A stretch of DNA of 11,862 nt from CAYGWP01 sp964353455. Lineage in GTDB: Bacteria > Planctomycetota > Phycisphaerae > FEN-1346. The stretch is from positions 1 to 11,862 of the forward strand of contig CAYGWP010000061.1 in NCBI GenBank assembly GCA_964353455.1, read 5' to 3'. Under the pieces are notes generated by a model, which saw only the letters and a list, made by a program, of their open reading frames with translations, did no database searches and had not been told where the DNA came from. The translations under genes were made by a program, and so were the position numbers. The stretch's first letter is position 1. Each line of letters opens with the position of its first letter. This document shows positions 1-5,986 of this stretch, in pieces.

Positions 1-59
1 GGGCGTGCCACAGTTTTGAAACAGTTTCTTAGCCGCGACTCGAAGAGGAGCGCGCTCTT

Positions 60-87
60 GCGCGGCGGGTGCGGAGACCCGCCGCGC
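60..87 (-). repeat. GC-rich hairpin downstream of the sigma/sensor operon
   Basis: A perfect stem of 11 bp (arms 60-70 and 77-87) closes a 6-nt loop. It lies 17 bp past the stop codon of the LTxxQ protein gene, so it is placed like a 3'-end terminator or mRNA-stabilising hairpin. No U-tract follows it on the minus strand, so a classical intrinsic terminator is not supported. The stem sequence GCGCGGCGGGT recurs at 1661-1688, which suggests a dispersed hairpin repeat. Confidence 0.6.
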
Positions 88-103
88 TCCATTCGCGGGC
101 CGC

Positions 104-745
104 CTACTGCGCCGGCCTGGGCGGAGGCGCCGGCTCGCCGCCGGACTGTGGCGGGGGAAGCGGCGGACGGCCGGGCATCGGCCCCTGGCCCGGAGGAAAC
201 GGACGGTCGCCAGGCGGCGTGAGACGCTGCCCTTGCCCCGGCCCCGCCGGTCCCGGCCCGCCTGGGGGCGGCAATTTTCCACCGGGGGGGCGACCCGGCG
301 GCCCCTGCGGCGGACCGAAGCCCGGCGGCCGAAGCGACTCAAACTGCGATTCCCACCGCTGGAACTGCTCGCGCGTAAGGACTTTCTTCATCTCGGTGCG
401 GAGTTTCTCACGCGCGGCTTCCGCCCGCGACTGCGCATCCCGGTGGATGGCATCGAGGGCGTCCATGCTGGACGCCATGATCTCACGCACCTTGCGGGCC
501 TGTTCCTCCGTCAGGTCGTACCGGCCGCGCAGGTCCTCCACGATGCGGTCGGCCGTGCGCTCGCCGGGCGACGGCGGACGGGCCAGGCGGTCCCTCAGGA
601 GCAGCACCGTGGTTCCTGCACCGATGACGGCCCCCGAGACCACGATCACCAGCCCCAGGACGATCATCGGCCACGTCCGGCGGCCGCGCGGCGGCAGGTG
701 ACCGGCGCCGGGCTGCACATCGGGCTTACTCGCCTGATCTGTCAT
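104..745 (-). CDS. Membrane-anchored Spy/CpxP/CnrX-like periplasmic sensor protein, Pro/Gly-rich tail
   Basis: 213 aa. Residues 1-25 are a short cytoplasmic head, about 27-50 form one hydrophobic membrane segment (WPMIVLGLVIVV...), and about 60-138 form a charged helical region. This region carries two LTxxQ-type motifs, LTEEQ (78-82) and LTREQ (123-127), the hallmark of the Spy/CpxP/ZraP/CnrX superfamily of periplasmic stress and metal sensors. Residues 139-213 are an extreme Pro/Gly-rich tail, expected to be disordered. The domain would lie in the periplasm. The ATG overlaps the end of the upstream one-TM protein by 20 bp, so translation is probably coupled. Next to an ECF sigma factor and a small one-TM protein, a CnrX-like role (signal input to an anti-sigma factor) is the best guess. 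A chaperone role like Spy is the alternative. No His/Cys-rich metal site is obvious, so the ligand is unknown. Confidence 0.75.
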   Translation of the reverse strand: MTDQASKPDVQPGAGHLPPRGRRTWPMIVLGLVIVVSGAVIGAGTTVLLLRDRLARPPSPGERTADRIVEDLRGRYDLTEEQARKVREIMASSMDALDAIHRDAQSRAEAAREKLRTEMKKVLTREQFQRWESQFESLRPPGFGPPQGPPGRPPGGKLPPPGGPGPAGPGQGQRLTPPGDRPFPPGQGPMPGRPPLPPPQSGGEPAPPPRPAQ

Positions 746-998
746 ACGATGCCACCTCCAGCGAGGGGAAGAGCGCTGACTGCGGATCGGCGGCCGTCGA
801 GGTCCAGGCGTCCACGGCCAAGGTGAGGACCACCCCTGCGGCCACGGCTGCGGCCGCCGCCACGAGCGACAATGGGAGTATCCGCACCTGCCGCCCGGCG
901 CGGATGCCCTTCAGGACCGCCGCCTCGACGTGCGTCTCGGGCGGACGTTCCTCGCGTGCCCGCCGCGCCAGTTTCTCAATGGCCTCTAACTCGTCCAT
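726..998 (-). CDS. Small single-TM protein, putative anti-sigma factor
   Basis: 90 aa from the ATG at 998. A GGAG lies a few bases upstream, inside the end of the sigma gene. A reading frame open further upstream only mirrors sigma-factor coding sequence, so the longer start was not used. Residues 1-40 are a charged, helical cytoplasmic segment (LARRAREERPPETH), about 41-63 form one hydrophobic helix (ILPLSLVAAAAAVAAGVVLTL), and the last 25 or so residues would be periplasmic. It overlaps the sigma gene by 13 bp and the sensor gene by 20 bp, so the three are almost certainly cotranscribed. Size, topology and position fit a minimal CnrY-type anti-sigma factor that holds the ECF sigma at the membrane. 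The sequence itself has no family motif I recognise (no ZAS HxxxCxxC motif), so the role rests on context. Confidence 0.65.
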   Translation of the reverse strand: MDELEAIEKLARRAREERPPETHVEAAVLKGIRAGRQVRILPLSLVAAAAAVAAGVVLTLAVDAWTSTAADPQSALFPSLEVASYDRSGE

Positions 999-1582
999 CC
1001 GAGTTTCTCCAGAAGATGCTCGCGCTGGGCGATCGCCTTCAGGCGCCGCCGTGCGCGGTACGCCCGCATCTTGACCATCGCGCGGTTCCAGCCCGTCCGC
1101 TCGGCGATCTCCCGTGTGCCGCACCCATCAAAATACATGAGTGTGATGACCAGCCGCTCGGCCGGCGGAAGCCGCGATAGTAGCGTGTGCACCGCGGCGC
1201 CGGCCGCCGCAGGGTCGAGGTCCGTTGCCGGGGCCGCAGGGTCGATTTTCCCAAGCGGCGCCTGGGCTGCGCGGCGCGAGCGGTCCTTCCAGAAGCGGTA
1301 CCCGACCCGTGTGGCGATCCGCCGCAGCCACTGCTCAAACGGGGCCTCGCCGCGGTACCCGTCGAGGCCGAACCATGCCTCAACGAAGACGTCCTGCACG
1401 AGTTCCTCGCAGCGGGCCGCATCGCGCGTGAACCGCCACATGAGGCCCGCCATGGCCGGCTGGTGCCGCCGGATGAGCCGGGCGAACGATTCCTCGTCGC
1501 CGCCGAGCACGGCGGCGATGTCACGGCGATCCGTATCGTCCACGATGCACGCATTGTACACCGCTTGTCCGCCGACGGCCAC
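986..1582 (-). CDS. ECF-subfamily RNA polymerase sigma factor
   Basis: 198 aa. Sigma region 2 spans about 33-101: FARLIRRHQPAM, then the core-binding and -10 recognition stretch EELVQDVFVEAW (59-70) and the W/R-rich helix to about 103. Sigma region 4 spans about 131-183: LLSRLPPAERLVITLMYFDG, then the helix-turn-helix TREIAERTGW...VKMRAYRARRRL that binds the -35 element. There is no region 3, as is usual in ECF sigmas. The GTG at 1582 was chosen because a GGAG lies about 11 nt upstream; an internal GTG at 1543 (185 aa) lacks a ribosome binding site but is possible. It is first in an operon with the putative anti-sigma and LTxxQ sensor genes. It would direct transcription in response to envelope or metal stress. 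Identification as an ECF sigma is secure; the regulon is unknown. Confidence 0.93.
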   Translation of the reverse strand: MAVGGQAVYNACIVDDTDRRDIAAVLGGDEESFARLIRRHQPAMAGLMWRFTRDAARCEELVQDVFVEAWFGLDGYRGEAPFEQWLRRIATRVGYRFWKDRSRRAAQAPLGKIDPAAPATDLDPAAAGAAVHTLLSRLPPAERLVITLMYFDGCGTREIAERTGWNRAMVKMRAYRARRRLKAIAQREHLLEKLGWTS

Positions 1583-1660
1583 GGCGATTGAATCTCCGGT
1601 CCTGTACCACGCATTCAGCGCTGAGCCACGCGTTCAACTTTGTGCGGCGCACAGAATTTT

Positions 1661-1688
1661 GCGCGGCGGGTCTCCCGACCCGCCGCGC
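1661..1688 (-). repeat. GC-rich hairpin, second copy
   Basis: A perfect 11-bp stem (1661-1671 with 1678-1688) and a 6-nt loop, 19 bp past the stop codon of the secreted Pro/Gly-rich protein. The stem bases equal those of the hairpin at 60-87, while the loop differs. On the minus strand it is followed by AAAATTC, not a run of T, so an intrinsic terminator is doubtful. It is better viewed as a copy of a dispersed palindromic element placed between transcription units. Confidence 0.6.
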
Positions 1689-1707
1689 TTGCCCTCAGTG
1701 CCGCAGA

Positions 1708-2190
1708 TTACTTCGGGCCCGGCGTGGTCGGAGGCGGAGGAGGAGGGCCCTTGGGCCCGGGTCCTTGCCCGCCGCCGGGGCCACCGGGGGGCGGCGGAGG
1801 CGGCGGCAGCATCGACCGGATCTTCTCGATCGGCAGTCCCGAGATCTCGGCGAGTTTCTGCATGAACGCCTCGTGCGCGGTCTTGATGGCCTGGTGCATG
1901 GCTTCGCCCGCAGCCTTGACTTGCCCCTTTTGATCATCCGTCAGGGGTTTGCCCATCTCGGCCTCAAGCCGGCCTATGACCGGCGGGGGGCCGGGAGGCA
2001 TGGGATGGTTCGCGCCGGGGCCGCCTTGCCCTTCTCCCTGTTGCATGCCGGGTCCGCCGCCCGGAGGTCCGCCCGGCATCTTGTGCATGCCGCCGGGTCC
2101 GCCGCCGGGGGCCATAGCCGCAAGCGTGAGGCCTGCGGCCAATCCTGCCGCCAGCACGGCGGCGCCGGCCAGAATCCAGTACCTTCTCAT
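1708..2190 (-). CDS. Secreted Pro/Gly/Met-rich LTxxQ protein, Spy-like
   Basis: 160 aa. Residues 1-26 form a signal peptide (basic MRRYW, then an Ala/Leu-rich core ending near LAAMA). Residues 28-70 are Gly/Pro/Met-rich low complexity. About 71-128 form a single amphipathic helical region with one LTxxQ-like motif, LTDDQ (83-87), followed by KGQVKAAGEAMHQAIKTAHEAFMQKL. The tail from 129 is almost all Pro and Gly. The ATG has a clear AGGAG seven bases upstream. The build (exported, short helical core with LTxxQ, Pro/Gly tail) mirrors the sensor at 104-745, so the two are probably distant paralogues. It lies upstream of the sigma operon on the same strand, separated by a hairpin, and could be a target of that sigma factor. 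A periplasmic chaperone or metal-buffering role is inferred only. Met- and His-containing stretches (GGMHKMPGG) hint at metal binding. Confidence 0.7.
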   Translation of the reverse strand: MRRYWILAGAAVLAAGLAAGLTLAAMAPGGGPGGMHKMPGGPPGGGPGMQQGEGQGGPGANHPMPPGPPPVIGRLEAEMGKPLTDDQKGQVKAAGEAMHQAIKTAHEAFMQKLAEISGLPIEKIRSMLPPPPPPPGGPGGGQGPGPKGPPPPPPTTPGPK

Positions 2191-2352
2191 CGTCCATCTC
2201 CTTTGCGTTTGGTGACCAGCATGCGGGTTTCACTTCCTTACCCTGCTGGTGGGAGGGAGGAGGGGAGCGGTAACCGGAAAAACGCTGTCAGAGGCAAAAT
2301 TGCCCCCTTGCCGCGCATGAATCGAGACTGTGGCACCGCTACCCGGAACATG
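2191..2352. other. Intergenic spacer between the secreted-protein gene and the transposase remnant
   Basis: About 160 bp without a credible ORF. It should carry the minus-strand promoter of the secreted-protein gene, but no convincing -35/-10 pair is visible. Its left end holds the AAAGGAG ribosome binding site of that gene. Near its right end ACTGTGGCAC (2327-2336) is the exact reverse complement of bases 5-14 of the window. It could be an end sequence of the degraded insertion element. Confidence 0.4.
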
Positions 2353-2838
2353 CTATCCGGCCCTCGCAAGGTGAAGCGTTTGGGTCGTCTGGAAGCGGCC
2401 TTGGGCCTGGGCATCGCGAAGCATGTCCACCGCGATTCGCTGGCTCAGGTGCGGGGCGGTCCGGACGCGGTAGATCGTCTACTGCATCTTGCGGTGAGGC
2501 CGGTTGCCGCGCTCCACCGCGTTGGAGGTGGCCGGCAGCAGCGAATCGTCCAGGAACGTCAGGGCTTTCTCCAGGTTGGGCGAGAAGAGTTTCTTGAGCG
2601 TCTGGCGCAGACCCTTGAAGCGGGCCACGCGCCGCCGCAATCGAGCCAGTTTGGCCAGGGCGGTGTCGGTCCGGCATCGGCGGTCAAAGAGGCGGTACGC
2701 CTCGTCCATGATCTCGCGCAGAGTTCGCAGGGCGCTCTGGCCGCGGGTGATCCGCCGCAGGGTGCAGGCCGCAAGCGGGATGCCGCAAACACGTAGGCCG
2801 GGACACGCCGCGGCTTTGCATCGAAGGACGTTCCACCG
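2353..2838 (-). pseudogene. Degenerate DDE-type transposase, C-terminal fragment with an in-frame stop
   Basis: Reading the minus strand from 2838, one frame gives a continuous transposase C-terminus of about 160 codons: a Cys-containing entry (CKAAACPGLRVCGIPLA), then REIMDEAYRLFDRRCR, a basic helical stretch, LFSPNLEKALTFLDDSLLPAT, and SNAVERGNRPHRKMQ. The Glu in the NAVERGNR motif matches the catalytic Glu position of DDE transposases that end in this way. A TAG at 2479-2481 interrupts the frame directly after KMQ. The same frame then continues sensibly (TIYRVRTAPHLSQRIAVDML) to a second stop at 2353. The N-terminal half, with the two catalytic Asp residues, is absent and an in-frame TGA sits at 2839. 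The element is therefore dead. The insertion sequence family was not determined. Confidence 0.75.
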
Positions 2839-2840
2839 TC

Positions 2841-2990
2841 AGTTCAGTCCGCAATCGGCACGCCGAATGACCAATGACCAAGCACCAATGACCATTGAAA
2901 AGGCACGAATGACGAATGTCCAATGCCGCAATCCGCAATCCACAATTCCTTCAGTCCGTTCACTCCGCACTCCGCGCTCCGCGCTTGCCT
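2841..2990. repeat. Short degenerate direct repeats (AATGACC / AATCCGC / ACTCCGC types)
   Basis: Just beyond the broken transposase the DNA switches to simple, imperfect tandem units: CGAATGACCAATGACC from about 2864, ACCAATGACCATTG near 2884, GAATGACGAATGTCC near 2907, CGCAATCCGCAATCC near 2927, and ACTCCGCACTCCGCGCTCCGCG near 2962. The unit length is 7-8 bases and phasing drifts. There is no coding sequence. Similar low-complexity patches are, to my memory, common between genes in planctomycete genomes; this was not verified here. Confidence 0.6.
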
Positions 2991-3084
2991 TTCCCGATTT
3001 CCGTTGACCCCCGCCCCCCGCAAACGTACCGTGATTTCAATCATGGTTGACGTCGTTCGCCGCGCCGGCGGTGGGGCGTGGTTT

Positions 3085-3367
3085 GGCCTGAAAGGCCGGC
3101 ACGTAACAGCCCAGAGCAACGCTCTGGGTGAGCGTGGACCATCGTGATTCATTTTGGTTTTTCTTTAGAGCCCTGAAAGGGCGCTACGGGGGATGGCAAT
3201 AGATTGGTCGCGCGCGAAGATTCTCGTCAACCTCGTTTTCGGCACGAAGACCGTTGCGCCCTTTCAGGGCTGAACGGATAAAAAAGGGAAGGAAAAAAGG
3301 AGGAGGAAGGCCGGTCTCGTCACCCAGGGCGTTGCCCGTGGGCTGTTACGTTTCAGCCTTTCAGGCT
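3085..3367. repeat. Nested inverted-repeat element between transposase remnant and GH5 gene
   Basis: Two inverted pairs are nested. The outer arms are 3085-3130 and 3321-3367 (about 46 bp, roughly 80-85% complementary; shared core ACGTAACAGCCCA and CTGGGTG). The inner arms are 3168-3190 and 3251-3272 (about 22 bp, 20 matching; shared core GCCCTGAAAGGGCG). Each arm contains a CTGAAAGG module. On the right side the inner and outer arms also share a direct repeat, CTGAACGGA followed by an A-run (about 3270 and 3365). No ORF of its own is convincing. The whole could fold into a long cruciform or RNA hairpin. It could act as a bidirectional terminator or be a non-autonomous mobile repeat (MITE- or REP-like). 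Confidence 0.7.
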
Positions 3368-3470
3368 GAACGGACAAAAAGAACCGCCGCCCGATACCAA
3401 TCATGATTTGTATCAGCCTTCACGTGGTTCGGCGCTCCAGACGGCCGGACAAGGGGAGGAAATAAATATC

Positions 3471-5066
3471 GTGTCCGCAGATTGCCAAACGCTGACATAC
3501 GCAATCATCCTGGTCTTGGCTTTGAGTCTTCACGCCGAAGGTAGTGCCGCGGCGCAGCCGGGCGACGTGGTCTTTGAGACCAACTTCGACACGCCGGCCG
3601 AGCAGCAAGCATGGCCGCAGGCTGATTTCGCAAAGTGGGTCGAGGGCTACAAGGGAACAACTTCGCTGTGCATCACGGCGCCGCGCGATCAGGCCGAAGC
3701 CCCGCATACGATTCGAATGCCGCTGGACCTGACGCCATACAGGGGCTGCCGGCTCCTCTTGGAGTGCATGGCCAGGGCGGCCGATGTCAGCAAGCCTGCG
3801 GCATCATATCTTGGCGTCAAGTTCATGTTGCACTACCTGTCTCGCGCGGCGGGACCCTTCTGGCAGAACGAGAATGACGTGTTCGGCACGTTTGACTGGC
3901 GCGGGCTGCGGTTCAGCGCCCTCGTGGCGCCCGATGCCACGGACGGCGAGATCGACCTCGGCCTACAGGGGAGCAGCGGCACGGTGTGGTTCGATGCCGT
4001 CAAGATCACGGTTCTGCGGAGGCCGCTGGTGCGTCCCGCGCCGCCGTCGAACCCGCCGCCGGCCTTTCGGGGCCACGACCTGCCGCGGTTGCGGGGCGTG
4101 ATGTCGCCGAACGTGTTTCGCGACGATGACTTGCGAGTGCTCGGCACGGAGTGGAAGGCGAATGTCATCCGCTGGCAGATCACGCGCAACTGGGGTCGCC
4201 CCGGGACCGACCGCGACCTTGCCGAGTACGACCGCTGGCTGGGCGGCCGGCTTGACGAGTTGGACAGGGCGCTGGAGGCCTGCCGCCGGTACGGACTGAA
4301 GGTGGTCGTTGACATGCATTCGCCGCCGGGAGGGCGTTACGCAAACAACGACCTGGCCATCTTCAACGAGCCGCAGTACCAGGACCACTGGGTGGCCGCG
4401 TGGGAGAAGATGGCCCGCCGGTACAAGGGCAATGGGGCGATCTGGGGGTATGATCTGATCAACGAGCCGGTCGAGAGCGCGCCGGCGCCGTCGGGCGTGG
4501 CCGACTATCTGGGCGCGCAGGTGCGGGCGGCAAAGGCCGTCCGGGCGATCGACCCGGACGTGCCCATCTTCATCGAGGCCGCCCAGTGGGATTCCGCCGC
4601 CGGGTACAGGGAACTCGAACCCGTCGATGTCCCGAAAGTCATCTACCAGGTCCACATGTACGTGCCAGGCGAGTTCACCCATCAAGGGGTTTACGGCGCG
4701 TGGACCCCCACGGCGTATCCCGGCAAGATCGGCGGCAAGGTGTGGGACAAGCAGCAACTTCGCAAGGAACTTCAGCCGGTCCGCGAATTTCAACTCGCAT
4801 ACAATGTGCACATTTACGCCGGGGAGTTCAGCGCGATCCGCTGGGCGCCGGGCGCGGCCGAATACCTGCGCGACTGCATCGACCTGTTCGAGGAGTACGG
4901 CTGGGATTGGACCTATCACGCCTATCGCGAGTGGGATGGTTGGAGCGTGGAGCACGGCGCCGACCCGAAGGACCACAAGCCGGCCGGAGAGCCGACCGAC
5001 TGCAAGAAACTGCTGCTGGACTGGTTCGGGAAGAACGCACAACCAAACATTGTCGGGCGGCATTGA
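3471..5066 (+). CDS. Secreted GH5-family glycoside hydrolase (cellulase/endoglucanase-like)
   Basis: 531 aa from the GTG at 3471, which follows a strong GGGGAGGA and begins a good signal peptide (TLTYAIILVLALSLHAEGSAAA). An ATG at 3408 in the same frame has no ribosome binding site and would spoil the signal peptide. About residues 30-175 form a beta-rich accessory domain that ends GTVWFDAVKITVL, like carbohydrate-binding jelly-roll modules. About 195-515 form the (beta/alpha)8 catalytic domain: LRGVMSP, VVVDMHSPPGG, then GYDLINEP with acid/base Glu332, VIYQVHMY, and IYAGEFSAIRW with nucleophile Glu452, closing with WTYHAYREWDGW. Both catalytic glutamates of clan GH-A are present, so the enzyme should be active. 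The substrate is likely a beta-glucan or beta-mannan; the subfamily was not assigned. It would act in the periplasm, on the cell surface or outside the cell. Confidence 0.9.
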   Translation: MSADCQTLTYAIILVLALSLHAEGSAAAQPGDVVFETNFDTPAEQQAWPQADFAKWVEGYKGTTSLCITAPRDQAEAPHTIRMPLDLTPYRGCRLLLECMARAADVSKPAASYLGVKFMLHYLSRAAGPFWQNENDVFGTFDWRGLRFSALVAPDATDGEIDLGLQGSSGTVWFDAVKITVLRRPLVRPAPPSNPPPAFRGHDLPRLRGVMSPNVFRDDDLRVLGTEWKANVIRWQITRNWGRPGTDRDLAEYDRWLGGRLDELDRALEACRRYGLKVVVDMHSPPGGRYANNDLAIFNEPQYQDHWVAAWEKMARRYKGNGAIWGYDLINEPVESAPAPSGVADYLGAQVRAAKAVRAIDPDVPIFIEAAQWDSAAGYRELEPVDVPKVIYQVHMYVPGEFTHQGVYGAWTPTAYPGKIGGKVWDKQQLRKELQPVREFQLAYNVHIYAGEFSAIRWAPGAAEYLRDCIDLFEEYGWDWTYHAYREWDGWSVEHGADPKDHKPAGEPTDCKKLLLDWFGKNAQPNIVGRH

Positions 5067-5073
5067 TGCCGCC
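5056..5073 (+). other. Palindrome spanning the GH5 stop codon
   Basis: GGCGGCAT and ATGCCGCC form perfectly complementary 8-base arms around TG, with the TGA stop (5064-5066) in the centre. No T-run follows, so it is not a standard terminator. It could slow ribosomes or protect the mRNA 3' end before the membrane-protein gene 46 bp on, or be chance in GC-rich code. Confidence 0.35.
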
Positions 5074-5112
5074 ACGAAGGTAGTTTCCTTCTCGCGGTTT
5101 GGTGATGGGACC

Positions 5113-5784
5113 ATGTCACGAGTGCGGAAAATTCTTTTTGCCTTCAGCGGCCTGCTGGTGTTGCTGGGCAGTTTCAGTTCGCCTGTGTTGCTGCCGTATC
5201 CTCTGTTCGTGTTAGCGTTCCTGCGCGGCTGGCGTCTGCCGCAGGTCGGCACGCCGGCCGTGCGGCTGCTACTCTCGACAGCGATATGCGCATCCGTTCT
5301 GGAGATCGGCGCATGGCTTGACAACTACATCAAGAACGCTCCGGACCCCGCGCTGTTACACCCGCAACTTATCCCGGACCTGATTACCAGTATCGGCATA
5401 TACGCGGCCTGGTGGCTGACATGGTGGCTGATGCTTCGGCGCTACCGCTTCACGGCGCAACAGGTATTCATCACCACAGGGCTGTACGGCGTGCTGATTG
5501 AGCAACAGGGAAGAATTTTTCTGGCAGGTTTAGGGACTTTCCCATTGGGGATGGTGCTTTGGCTGTTCGTCGCCGTCGCCTACGGCTCGACTATGGCGTT
5601 GGCATTCTTTCTGGTACGCGACAGTTTCACCGCGCCATGCGACAGGTGGTTCAAGTATCTACTTGCAGTGGGGGCGCTGCTGATCCTCACGCTGGCCACG
5701 GCGCTTGTGTGGGGGTTCGTTCTGCAACTATTGAATATTATCCCACCCAAGAAGTTGCCTATGCAGGATTATCCGCTATGGTAA
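5113..5784 (+). CDS. Multi-pass integral membrane protein of unknown function
   Basis: 223 aa from the ATG at 5113. The frame is open further upstream, but that part is only the shadow of the GH5 gene, and hydrophobicity begins right after this Met. The ribosome binding site is weak (GATGGGA). About five to six membrane segments are visible: roughly 6-36 (FAFSGLLVLL...LFVLAFL, perhaps two), 48-68, 91-112 (Trp-rich IYAAWWLTWWLML), 136-166 (GMVLWLFVAVAYGSTMALAFFLV) and 180-207. The C-terminus (PPKKLPMQDYPLW) is probably cytoplasmic or periplasmic. No family motif was recognised. It is 46 bp after the GH5 gene, so cotranscription is possible, though no functional link is evident. Base composition is less GC-rich than in the flanking genes, which could indicate acquisition. 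Confidence 0.75.
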   Translation: MSRVRKILFAFSGLLVLLGSFSSPVLLPYPLFVLAFLRGWRLPQVGTPAVRLLLSTAICASVLEIGAWLDNYIKNAPDPALLHPQLIPDLITSIGIYAAWWLTWWLMLRRYRFTAQQVFITTGLYGVLIEQQGRIFLAGLGTFPLGMVLWLFVAVAYGSTMALAFFLVRDSFTAPCDRWFKYLLAVGALLILTLATALVWGFVLQLLNIIPPKKLPMQDYPLW

Positions 5785-5986
5785 AATGGCAAAGCATATG
5801 CTCAGATGACGTACGCCGATACGCATAAGACGCCATGACAAATCATGGCATGGAAGGCAAGTGACGAGGCCAAAGGGGTTGTTGTCTCGGCCTTGCAGAT
5901 CGATCAGCGGCGTGTTATAGGGGCAGGAAACCAGGGTTCCGCATCTTATGCGGGTCCATCTAAACATTGTTCGGCGGGAGACGAAG
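5785..5986. other. Intergenic region with a small hairpin and a spaced inverted repeat
   Basis: About 200 bp without a credible gene. A perfect 7-bp hairpin, GCCATGA / TCATGGC with a CAAA loop, lies at 5832-5849. A longer-range inverted pair, CGCATAAGACGC (5823-5834) and its near-complement GCATCTTATGCG (5941-5952), encloses it. The methyltransferase ribosome binding site (GCGGGAG) is at the right end. No convincing -35/-10 pair and no integron-type recombination boxes were found here. Confidence 0.45.

Noticed and set aside
69..701. 210-codon plus-strand frame opposite the LTxxQ sensor gene
   Set aside because: The opposite strand holds a coherent membrane segment and LTxxQ helical domain in an operon; this frame has low-complexity shadow composition.
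1541..1558. TACAAT (minus strand, 1558-1553) as a -10 box giving a leaderless start at the internal GTG 1543 of the sigma gene
   Set aside because: No matching -35 box lies 16-18 bp upstream, and the GTG at 1582 has a ribosome binding site.
1588..2796. 402-codon open frame on the plus strand across the secreted-protein gene and the transposase remnant
   Set aside because: It is antisense to two recognisable sequences, is very Arg/Gly-rich, and has no plausible domain; an artefact of high GC.
3085..3384. CRISPR-like repeats
   Set aside because: The units are inverted and nested rather than directly repeated with regular spacers, and no cas gene is near.
5042..5103. Inverted pair ACCAAAC / GTTTGGT around the GH5 stop, considered as a second attC site
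   Set aside because: The boxes miss the RYYYAAC / GTTRRRY consensus by one base and no paired L boxes are found at the expected spacing.
3963..5324. 453-codon open frame on the minus strand antisense to the GH5 gene
   Set aside because: It mirrors the third-position GC bias of the real GH5 gene, has no signal or family motif, and runs against a gene with both catalytic residues conserved.
5900..5975. GTTATAG (about 5913) and GTTCGGC (5969-5975) as the R' box of an upstream attC site
   Set aside because: Neither fits GTTRRRY, and no complementary R'' or L boxes occur in the preceding 150 bp.
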